A stretch of 64,000 bases of DNA from Scalesia atractyloides (taxonomy: Eukaryota; Streptophyta; Magnoliopsida; Asterales; Asteraceae), in the NCBI GenBank assembly GCA_947069175.1, contig CAMTDV010000027.1, forward strand, positions 43,661,369 to 43,725,368. Reading direction: 5' to 3'. The notes under the pieces are model-generated. The model was not told the origin of the DNA, made no database searches, and saw only the letters and a program-made list of their open reading frames with translations. The position numbers and the translations under genes are program-made. Every line of letters starts with the position of its first letter. Position 1 is the stretch's first letter. This document shows positions 55,640 to 64,000 of this stretch, piece after piece.

Positions 55640-55892
55640 TGTACAATCCTGAAACAAACTGGGCAGGGCTTCGCCGTACCGATCAGCAAAACTATTATAG
55701 ACTCAAGACCACACCTCAACTATATATAGACATGTCCAGATGGTACGAGTTGGACCTTGCCACTTCGTACGAGGTGAACATCACTTCGTGTGAAGTGGCT
55801 TACAAAACATCAAAATTAATTCTAACATTGACACGCTATTACATAAGACTTGACATGCCTAAGACGTAGGCTATAGACATTCTGCATCAACA
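55640..55892 (-). repeat. Copia-G LTR
   Basis: 253 bp between TGTACAATCC and TGCATCAACA. It contains CACTTCGTACGAGGTGAACATCAC-type inverted motifs and a TATATATAG stretch. No second LTR is in the window. Confidence 0.7.
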
Positions 55893-55905
55893 AACTCCCC
55901 CTTAT
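55893..55905 (-). promoter_or_regulatory. Copia-G polypurine tract
   Basis: The minus strand reads ATAAGGGGGAGTT next to the LTR. Confidence 0.75.
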
Positions 55906-56039
55906 ATATTGCCGTAGTCTAGGTCAGTCTTCATAATCTTGATAACATTATACTTTATCTACCAAAGAAATTCTCTAGGCTTCCGACGTTCTTCACTTGG
56001 AATAGGCGTTTGGTCAGTCGGAGGAGCACATTTCATAAA

Positions 56040-57480
56040 CTAAAATCTTCTTAGAGCATCTTTCTGTGTAACAAAATCAATTCTTTTTCTTATGTGTATC
56101 TGCTTCATAAACTCTTTGCATTCCAGCTCTCTCCATCTTAATTTACACATCTTCCCTGAATTAATACCATGTGCATAGCAAACGTGAATCACACCTTGGT
56201 ATTGCATAGCTTGAGTCTTTTTTGGTGCCTCGTAACAAATCTTGTTGAAGAATAAACATTCCACATCTTTCTCTAAACAGTTCACTAGCCACATCAGGTT
56301 TAGTATTCGAATCGCTCTTCATAACCCTTCAGCTTTGAGCACAATCACTGCTTCCACCTTTTAAATATCATACTGCCACCATTTGAAGAATTCATAAAAA
56401 TCTTGTTCGATCTTCATCAAATACATATTCTTCATCGCTTGTGGCCGTTTAACAATCAACATAACATCTTTTTCCTTTGTAACTGGATTAATTTTGATTA
56501 TCTTCTTCAGTATATGTGGTTTACAGTGATTAAAACCGTGAGCAGCTTCATATTTATCAGCTTCCATAACCTTTGATCGTGGAATTTCATCAAGTAATTG
56601 ATAGACTTTGTTTGCACCAACCCTTCAACGTCCCACCATGGCAACGTCTTTATATCACTAAGTACCTAAAATACTACACACCGAACTCCCTCTTTATAGC
56701 ATAAACATCTAACTCTAGAATCCAACCCCAACTAAAAATATCACCCAAAGATTTATCCTGATCTCATGTGAAGAAACCTAATGGTCTTTTGGAATTTAAG
56801 TTCTTTTGGAAGCTCTTTAAACCTTGTCTTCTTTGCTTCAACTATTTATTCCTTTGATAATCGTCTAGGAACACCACCATCTTTCACTGTTTCATCAACT
56901 TTACGCTTTAACAGATCATTTGTTTCTTCTACAAACATTTCTTCAAAGGTTGGGAAGTCATCCGTATTCTCTCCAGAATATTTAACTGTCTCATCGTCGG
57001 AATCATCCTCAACGACAAACCTGTCATATGTATCTGCAACAACCACGTACTTGTATACATATTCTTCAGACTGCGAAGTACTAACATCGTTTAGCTCATC
57101 TTCAAAATCAAATTCAAATGATTTTTCTTCAACCCCTAACATTTTAGCAATTTCTTACTTTGTGTAATTATGCACAAATTCTCCTTCTTCAACACCATGT
57201 TCAATGTAGAAGACTTGGGGTTTCGGTAACTCAGGGACAGTTGTCAATGGTCCAGCTGTGAGGATTCCTGATTGCTCTGCATTCCTGATTGCTCTGCATC
57301 GTGTAAATGGTCCTTCGTCTCCCCCTGTCTTTGTGATTCCTCTTCTTGATTCACTAAATCGTTCAAATATGCATCATAATCAAATCACTCGTTCAACTTA
57401 GCATCTACAACTTTCAAACCTGTACTGCCCTAGGTGTTCTCATCATCATCATCACCCTTGTCATCTGTGACAATCGGCAA
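56040..57480 (-). pseudogene. Copia-G internal ORF remnants, possibly an extra ORF
   Basis: Three open pieces on the minus strand: 56846-57142 (98 codons, very acidic, with DSDDETVKYSGEN and FPTFEEMFVEETND), 56361-56567 (VMLIVKRPQAMKNMYLMKIEQ and FYEFFKWWQYDI) and 56040-56294 (CYEAPKKTQAMQYQGVIHVC and KLRWRELECKEF). They lie directly next to the PPT, where Copia-F keeps its extra ORF, so they may be the C-terminal part of a related ORF. I do not recognise a domain; gag and pol motifs are absent. Confidence 0.5.
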
Positions 57481-58282
57481 ATTTTTATGTTAAACTGTAC
57501 AACCTAATTACTATTTATTTATTAAATGACGTGCATTTAGACTTACTTATATTATTAATTGAGCCTATAAAGTTTCGCAATGTTCGGGTAAATGCATGGG
57601 TTCACATTTGATGTCGTTTGGTATCGTCTTATCGTGTATCATTAAAAGTACATATATAAAAAAACGAGTGTTGGTGGATTATCCGGTACACTGTATAATA
57701 CTGAAACTATTCCAATATGCCTAGAACTTTAAAATTTATAGCATTAATTTGTGTTCGATGTGAATAGTAGATAAAAACTTATTATGAATAACTAAACATA
57801 GTAACTATTCTGTGAAATAAGTAAATATCGTAACTATTCTGTGGCTCGCACAAATATTATTTTTAGTTCGTTTTAACGTCAGAACTTGCGATCTTTGCGA
57901 AACGAACACTGACGTGATTAATAGTGGCGTTGTTTAGTATTGGTGTACTATTGGAATAGAAATATAATACGGAAATTCATATTATAAATCTCGTTTATTT
58001 ATTACGTGAACGTTCGTTATAAGGATAAATAGCCTTAATAAGAACCGTTTCGTACTAAATCACCCATGATGATACCAATTTGGAGGGTTTCATGTAATTT
58101 TCATCCTCATGTGGGACATACTTGTCAAAGCCATTGTTTTATAAAATACGTCTTTTGTAAACTTTCAAAATAAATTTGGTATCGTTGGTTTATTATAATA
58201 ACATAGACGTTTGCTAATCGAATGCTTGAAAACCTTTCATGGTCGCGCCTCGAGTTTCCGCCTTGGGCGAGGTGTGATGGAT

Positions 58283-58295
58283 TGGTATTAAAGCC
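58283..58295 (+). promoter_or_regulatory. Gypsy-H primer binding site (mutated)
   Basis: TGGTATTAAAGCC, two C/G-to-T/A transitions away from TGGTATCAGAGCC, after the LTR end-like GGCGAGGTGTGATG. Confidence 0.75.
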
Positions 58296-58418
58296 TTGAT
58301 TATAGCGACCTAGGATTCGGTCTCGAGTCTAGACTATAATCTCATCATTAGCATGCTCGCACGAAACGTTTTCATTTACATGAAATGTTTTCAATGCATT
58401 GCATTTCATCCCTGGGTT

Positions 58419-58663
58419 GGTCTACGCGTCATAGACGGGTTTAATGGTTTTGTCTATGTGGTATAGACGGGTTTAATGGTTTTGTCTATGTGGTATAGTC
58501 GGGTTTCACCGTTTTGTCTATGAGGTATAGATGGGGCTTATTGGTTTTGTCTATGTGGTATAGACGGGTTTCACGGTTTTGTCTATGTGGTATAGGCAGG
58601 TTTCATGGTTTTGCCTATGTGGTATAGGCTGGTTACATGGTTTAGTCTACATGGAATAGACGG
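58419..58663 (+). repeat. 32-bp tandem repeat in Gypsy-H leader
   Basis: About seven and a half units of the type ACGGGTTTAATGGTTTTGTC followed by TATGTGGTATAG, first full unit at 58435, period 32, later units more diverged. Confidence 0.9.
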
Positions 58664-58691
58664 TTAGTCGGATTATGAGGTTTATGTGAGT

Positions 58692-58748
58692 AATATATAT
58701 ATATATATATATTATATGTATGGATGTATGTATGTATGTATGTATGTA
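58692..58748 (+). repeat. (TA)n and (TATG)n microsatellite
   Basis: TA run at about 58692-58712 followed by GTATG-type tetranucleotide repeats at 58715-58748. Confidence 0.9.
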
Positions 58749-58791
58749 TATCAATGTACATGTTTCATACAGATTATCTTGCCATGTCATG

Positions 58792-60840
58792 ATGTCTTCG
58801 AACCCTATGATTATTCTTGACTCGGATGATGAGTATATTGACCTCGTGTCTAATGAAGGGCTTGTGGTGGACGTGGTTCCTAAGGCGGACCCTGAGCTTG
58901 ATTTATAAAGAGATGGTTGATTTCCCCACTAATGTGGAGATGCTTGGCTTCTGTAATGACAAGGAGGTTGAGGTTGTAGCCTTGTTGGCAACGTCTCATT
59001 ATTAGCGAATTAGTTTCCATTGTTCTGTTGGTAAGGAAGGTATCCACTATGTAATTATCGGTTAGGATGCGACCTTCGTGACGGTTCCCCTCCAATTACT
59101 CTTAGTATGAATTCACTCTACTCTTTTATCATATGACCCCGTGTCCTCCCACGAGTTAGGGCAACGGGTGTTAGCGCATGGGTCATCACATAGGTCCCTT
59201 CTGTGTTGAAAGTAGATAGGCCGTCATGCTCCTCTCCTGCTGATCATTTAAGTTTCGAACGAGAGAACACTTGAATGACCATGCAAGGCAATTTATTACT
59301 ACGGGTCAAACTAAAGATCATTATCTATTCAAAATTCTTAAGCTATTACATGGGATTCAATTTCCGTTTAGTAGAACGCTAACTAGGGTGAGTGCCATAA
59401 CACCCTACAATGCGGGAAACCTACCTTTGTTTATTACGGTACCTAGCATTCTATCTATAGCCCGGGGTGGTTGACTTGGTATCTATGCGAATGAAATAGG
59501 TTAGCCATCGAGAGGGAATATCCCCTACACAATTTGGGATTCTTGTACTTGGGATAGTTCCCTGGTAAGTAAAGTACCTTACCTTGTCCATTGGGATTGT
59601 GATGATAAACTCCATCATTTGGTATTCGTTTTGCGTCAAGGGGTAGAATGACATGAGCCATGCTGTAACTCCCTTATCGCATTTTATCCGACATCTACAA
59701 GGATTCCAGCAATCTATTGAAGCTCGTGCTCAGGCGTTAATGATATATTCGTCGCACGTGTTAGTACAACAAAGGATTTTCTTGTTTTGAATGATCGAGA
59801 TCCAAAGACCATTGAATACATGTTGGGAGAGCGGTTGGGACCGCATAGTGTTCCCCTCCCAGTGGGTTGTTGTTTCATTTAGGCGTGTGGGTGATACCCG
59901 CAAGACGTACATTGTTGTGGTTGTTCATGTTTTGGATTGTTGTAGTTGAGGTTATCCTTGTTTTGGTTATCCTTGTTGCGGATGTTGGATATAATGATTG
60001 CTCTCATTCTAGATTGTTTTTGTCGTTGTGAAACTCTTGCCCTCAGGATTGTTTTGGTTATGACTAGCGATGTGATTTTGGGGTTTCTACGTCCGGTTGT
60101 ATTCTTAATCCTTTTGCGCATTGTTGAATTTATTTGTTTAAATATATGTCTAAGACTTTCTCTAGAGCGGAAGGTGTGGCAGGCTGACCGATGAATAGAA
60201 ATGACAAAGTTGCTTATTCGGGTCAGCTAGCGCACCCCGAGCAAACGGTTATGTTTATGACATGCCTCTGGTTACCAATGCATTAACTTGGTAGAATATT
60301 CACGTACAAAATTTAGGGAGTGATGTTGCATACAGGGTGTCATAAGAAAAACTCGAGAATTTATATTGCTCGCGAGGTGAAAATTAAAGGTTGGAAATGG
60401 AGATCTTGAATTTAATTAGGGTTATCGCCAATGTTGCTGGTTATACGCAATGATTTCATGAGCTATCAAGAATTGTTCATTACTTGGTTACGCCAAGTTT
60501 AAGAGAGATTGAACAATACATTTGGGGTTTAGCACCTCAAGTTCGTAGCTTGGTTACTTCCTCCTATTTCACTACCATTCATGGTGCGTCGAGTCTTGCG
60601 ATGTATGCATGGGAACATTGTCTAAGAAGGGTGGTTATAAAAAGGATTTAGTTGATAAATCCAAAGGATCTGAAAAAGGAAATAGTCTAAGTTCGAAAGG
60701 GGTAGTACCCAAGAAAGAACAAGGATGTCCTGAATGAAGCACGGAGGGCCATTTTAAGCACGAATGCCTTAAGTTGAATCCAGCTAGAGGATGAGCATTT
60801 GTGATTAGAGCTTTGGATGCTTGACAAGATCCAATTATGT
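58792..60840 (+). pseudogene. Gypsy-H gag remnant
   Basis: A start MSSNPMIILDSDDEYIDLVS at 58792 is followed by stops within about 40 codons. Further gag sequence is not readable until the nucleocapsid knuckle at 60726-60767, CPE-stop-STEGHFKHEC, in which the second Cys codon has become TGA. Most of the capsid region is unrecognisable. Confidence 0.6.
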
Positions 60841-61330
60841 CATGAGTATGTTTCTACTAAGTAATCTTATGCTTCAATTCTTTTTGATACCGGTGTTGAC
60901 CTTAGTTTCGTATCTACTGACTTTAAACGTATGTTGAATTTAGAGTCTAGTAAGTTAGTTATACCTTATTCTATCGGATTGGCTAATGGAAAATTGGTTT
61001 AGTCATGTGAGGTCATTAAGGCACATTAGTCTTGTGCAATTGGGAGTTTAGTATAGATTTTTTGTCAGTCCAGCTGGGTAGCATCAATGTCGTGGTCGGT
61101 ATGGATTGGTTATCAAACAATCATGCTGAGGTGATTTGTCATGAGAAGATAATTCGTATTCCCTTATCTGATGGTGGGACACTTTCTCTCCATGGAGAAG
61201 ACGTGGAACTCCATTGCGAATCATTACATGTATGAACGCCCAGTAGTGTCTACGAAGGGTTGCTTCGCATTCTTAGCGCATGTAGTTGGTACCAAGGAGC
61301 CTAAACTTGAGGAAGGGAATTTCCTAAAGT
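60841..61330 (+). pseudogene. Gypsy-H protease remnant
   Basis: SILFDTGVDLSFVSTDFKRM contains the aspartic protease DTG (Asp codon 60886-60888). After a stop and a frameshift, 61032-61235 reads GSINVVVGMDWLSNNHAEVI, the conserved C-terminal part, as in Gypsy-D. Confidence 0.75.
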
Positions 61331-62300
61331 CTTTCCTGAAGACTTGCAAGGATTGCCCCTACAAAGACAAGTTGAGTTTTGTATCGACTTGGTCCCAAGA
61401 ACTACTCATGTAGCTAAATCGCTTTACCGTTTAGCTCTGTTGGAATTGAAGAAATTGTCAAATCAACTACAAGAGACTGTTAGACAAGGGTTTCATTCGA
61501 CCGATTTCTCATCATGGAGAGCTCCGGTGTTGTTCGTGAAAAAGAAAGATTGAACTTTTCGTATATGTATCAATTATCGGGAGTTGAACAATCTTACTAT
61601 CAATAGTAGGTATCCTTTGCCAAGGATCAATGGCTTACTTGATCAGCTTCAAGGTTCCAGTTTTATTCGGAGATTGATTTACATTTGGGTTATCATTAGT
61701 TATAGACTCAAGAGGAAACCATTTCCAATACAGCGTTTCGGACTCTTTATGGTCATTACGCGTTTCTTATCATGTTGTTTGGTTTGATGAATGCGTTGGT
61801 GTTATATATAGACTTAATGAATCATGTGCAAGCCTTAATTGGATAAATTTTTGATCGTATTTACTGACAATATATTAATATATTCACGGTCTAAATAAGA
61901 GCAAAAGCAATATTGAAGACTTATTCTTGAGTTGCTAAAGAACGAAAAGTTAAACGCGAAGTTCTATACGTAGGAATTATTTTTATTTGTGAGGTCCAGT
62001 TTGGCGGTCACGTGGTAAACGAGTAGGGTATTCATGTCGATCCGTCCAAGATCGAGGCTATAAAGAACTTGGAAGCGCTGATGTCTCCGACCGAGGTGAG
62101 CCAACTTTTGGGGTTAGCAGGGTACTATCAAAGATTCATTGAGAATTTTTCAATAATAGCCCAAATACTAACCGCCTTAACCCAAAAGGATAAAAAGTAC
62201 GATTAGGGAGATAAACAAGAATTAGAATTTTAGTCACTTAAGGAGAAACTTTGTGATGCTCTAAATTTTGTCACTTCTGGGTGGTACGGATGACTTTGCG
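61331..62300 (+). pseudogene. Gypsy-H reverse transcriptase remnant
   Basis: Pieces in order: VEFCIDLVPRTTHVAKSLYR, WRAPVLFVKKKD then TGA, CINYRELNNLT, RYPLPRINGLLDQLQGS, and FTDNILIYS at about 61860-61886 where FIDDILIYS is expected, so the second catalytic Asp is Asn. Stops and frameshifts occur throughout. Confidence 0.8.
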
Positions 62301-62749
62301 GTTTATTGTTATATGCCGCATCAAGGTTTCGTTTACGTGTTGGTGCAACGAGAAAAAAGTCATTGTGTATACATCTCGCCAGCTAAAGGTTCATGAGAAG
62401 AAATATATCATCCATGACTTGGGGTGCGGTAGTGTTCGCTTTAAAGATTTGGCAACATCATCTCTACGGTACACGATGTATCATTTTCATGGAACATAAA
62501 AGTCTTCAACACATGTTTGATCAAAAGAAATTAAATATGAGCCAACATCGTTGGGTGGAATTGCTGAACGACTACGATTGTGAGATAAAGTATCATCCAG
62601 GCAAAGCCAATGTTGTTGTGGATGCCTTAAGTCGGAAAGAAAGGGTTAACAGTTTACGTGCTCGTGCGTTGGGACTAACGATTCAAACTAGCTTCACTGC
62701 TCGAATTCGTGACGCACAACGTGAAGCCCTTAGACCGGAAGTTTATTAA
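62281..62749 (+). pseudogene. Gypsy-H RNase H remnant
   Basis: DDFAVYCYMPHQG at the start, where Asp of CDAS is lost, then ASRQLKVHEKKY-like text in a second frame, GAVVFALKIWQHHLYGT, SLQHMFDQKKLNMSQHRWVE and HPGKANVVVDALSRK. The last 118 codons (62393-62749) are continuously open. Confidence 0.8.
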
Positions 62750-62834
62750 GGAAGAATCCTTGCATGGTAGGTAACAACAACTATAACCAAAGGAAGATGA
62801 GACGTTGTACTTCATGGGTTGTGTTTAGGTTCCA

Positions 62835-63173
62835 TTGCTTGGCCGGTTACGTGGTCTAGTCTTAGATGAAGCTCATAAGTCAAAGTATTCGGTTCATCTA
62901 GGTTCTGATAAAATGTATCCTGATTCGAAGGAGTTTTATTGGTGGCCCAATCTTAAAGGTGATAATGTGAGCTACGTGGGTAAGTGTTTGACTTGTCCTA
63001 AGGTTAAGGCCGAATATCAGAAGCCGTTTAGCTTGTTAAAGCAACCTGAAATCCTGGTTTGGAAATGGGAGCATATTTCTTTGGATTTTGTTACAAAGTT
63101 ACCTAGTACGTCTAGGGGTAATGACATGATTCGGGTGATTGTGGATCATTTGATAAAGAAGTGGATACTATGA
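62835..63173 (+). pseudogene. Gypsy-H integrase, N-terminal part
   Basis: 112 codons: H2C2 zinc region (H in EAHKSKYSVH, CLTC), YWWPNLKGD, then the first catalytic Asp in SLDFVTKLP and VIVDHLIKK. The remaining core with the second Asp and the Glu is absent; sequence after 63175 does not resemble integrase. Confidence 0.85.
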
Positions 63174-63175
63174 AC

Positions 63176-64000
63176 AACCTGGATACTCTAGCGGTTTTGT
63201 GTATCAAAGAAGTGGTGGTGATCGGAGTGCCACGCCCAGGTCAAAGATAATATTTATAGCCTTGATTACCCTTAACAATGTGCTAGTGGTAGTAAGGGGT
63301 CGAACCAAGAAGAGTTTGTGGTTTGTGATGGATACACTTGATTCTTAATGGTTGTTGTCACTTTATGAAGCTTGCTAACAATTGGATTACTTATGTGAGT
63401 TTGAAAGAGATGTCGGAATCCTCCGACTAATTTGATTTTTACTACTTAACTACTAAGAACTTAAATACTTGCACGAAACTTAATGAATTGATTAAAACAA
63501 TGATTTGATAACAAGGTTCACACCCAGTTCAACAATTGCAAAACCTAGGATTGCTAAACAATTTTAGATTGATTCAATTGAACTTGTCATTAACGGTTTT
63601 TTATATCACAAAGCTTAGATGCCAATTGCTATCACGCATACGACAGACCACAATGCACTTTGTTACTTCGGACAAATAATACCTCTTGAAAGATAAGGCA
63701 TAAATACACAAACTTGTTTCGCAAAGTCAGATTTTATAATCATTCGACAATTCACAAATATAGTTCAAATGTAGGACAATTATCAATCAATTCAAAACAC
63801 AACTCAATTTGTCGCAAAACAACTGAGAAACATAAAGAAACCCTAAATCTTACAAAAGTTTACACTGGGGTGAAACCCTCGAGAATTAGCCACTCATGAC
63901 AAGTGAAACTTGATCACCAGATGATTGAAACTCAAACATGAACATCTTTAAGCTTTGATAGTGGTGATGGTGTGGATTAGGGTTTTGAATGGATGATGAT
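63176..64000. other. Unassigned sequence
   Basis: Not Gypsy-H. It begins near GAACAACCTGGATACTC and contains GGTAGTAAGGGGTCGAACCAAGAAGAG. A 61-codon plus-strand open stretch at 63714-63899 has no recognisable domain. It may be part of another repeat continuing beyond the window. Confidence 0.4.

Larger units (their letters stand above)
55640..57500 (-). mobile_element. Copia-G, 3' fragment
   Basis: LTR at 55640-55892 followed by a PPT and about 1.6 kb of internal sequence on the minus strand, cut off at about 57500 where Gypsy-H sequence begins. The right boundary is uncertain. The LTR sense start TGTTGATGCA matches the start of element C's LTR. Confidence 0.65.
57500..63175 (+). mobile_element. 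Gypsy-H, decayed Tekay/Del-like element
   Basis: Plus-strand Gypsy element with the 3' end of a 5' LTR (to about 58279), a mutated PBS, leader repeats, and remnants of gag, protease, RT, RNase H and the first part of integrase in Gypsy order. It ends abruptly after integrase at about 63173. Many segments resemble the corresponding ones of Gypsy-D (DEAHKSKYSVH, DYDCEIKYHPGKANVV). The left LTR boundary cannot be fixed because no second LTR is present. Confidence 0.85.

Noticed and set aside
55639..55869. 76-codon plus-strand frame in the Copia-G LTR
   Set aside because: Starts from GTG on the strand opposite to the element and lies wholly within the LTR.
58792..60840. Independent host gene encoding an acidic DSDDEY protein
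   Set aside because: Its start lies in Gypsy-H's leader-to-gag position and is stopped within about 40 codons; best read as gag start.
1..64000. Endogenous pararetrovirus sequence
   Set aside because: All RT-containing regions have integrase, LTRs and Met-tRNA primer sites typical of Copia or Gypsy; no movement protein or coat motifs were seen.

Overview
The window is nuclear DNA from a flowering plant and consists almost entirely of transposable elements nested in one another. I found no convincing host gene. The third-ORF module at 40325-42371, together with the very long Copia gag regions, resembles Copia elements that are abundant in Asteraceae (daisy family). That family assignment is inference from remembered families, not a search result. 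The flanks are AT-rich with many microsatellites.

Layout, left to right. (1) Copia-A, minus strand, 1-7896, has its 3' end off the left edge and a 5' LTR at 7412-7896. (2) A probable non-autonomous Helitron lies at 8683-10615. (3) Copia-B, minus strand, spans 10801-30484. It has a gag but no pol. It contains an internal tandem duplication of a conserved noncoding block, a small non-autonomous LTR element C (12744-15416, TSD TATAT), and inside its own 5' LTR a complete 10.6-kb Gypsy element D (19867-30431, TSD AGAAT). (4) A MITE (30546-30718), a long-armed foldback element (31076-32246) and a hAT-like MITE (32363-32524) follow. (5) An old Ale/Retrofit-like Copia-E, plus strand, 32707-53755, is split by a MULE-like element (33805-35545) and by the large Copia-F, minus strand, 39741-52954, TSD TAACT. 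(6) Then come a minisatellite (54120-54800), a 3' fragment of Copia-G (55640-about 57500, minus), a decayed Gypsy-H (about 57500-63175, plus), and an unassigned tail.

Insertion order can be read directly. Copia-B is older than its internal duplication, which is older than element C. Copia-B is also older than Gypsy-D. Copia-E is older than Copia-F. Copia-F's LTRs differ at about 16 of 302 positions by hand count, so it is fairly young, while Copia-E and Gypsy-H are heavily mutated.

The most unusual signals are noncoding. Each 2.5-kb LTR of Gypsy-D carries four tRNA-like modules with recognisable A-box and B-box (RNA polymerase III promoter-type) sequences, three of them forming a tandem triplication on the sense strand. 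Copia elements A, B and F carry arrays of a short ATCCGRAAT-type motif in their leaders, and F has a second array in front of its extra ORF. Copia-B and Copia-F share a roughly 770-nt noncoding block downstream of pol/gag although their LTRs differ. Element C's LTRs carry palindromic CTCGTACGAG repeats, and related motifs recur in Copia-G's LTR.

The proteins are those of LTR retrotransposition: Gag (particle, zinc knuckles), aspartic protease, integrase, reverse transcriptase and RNase H, in Copia order (INT before RT) or Gypsy order (RT-RH before INT). No element looks autonomous now: every pol has stops, frameshifts, lost catalytic residues or deletions.
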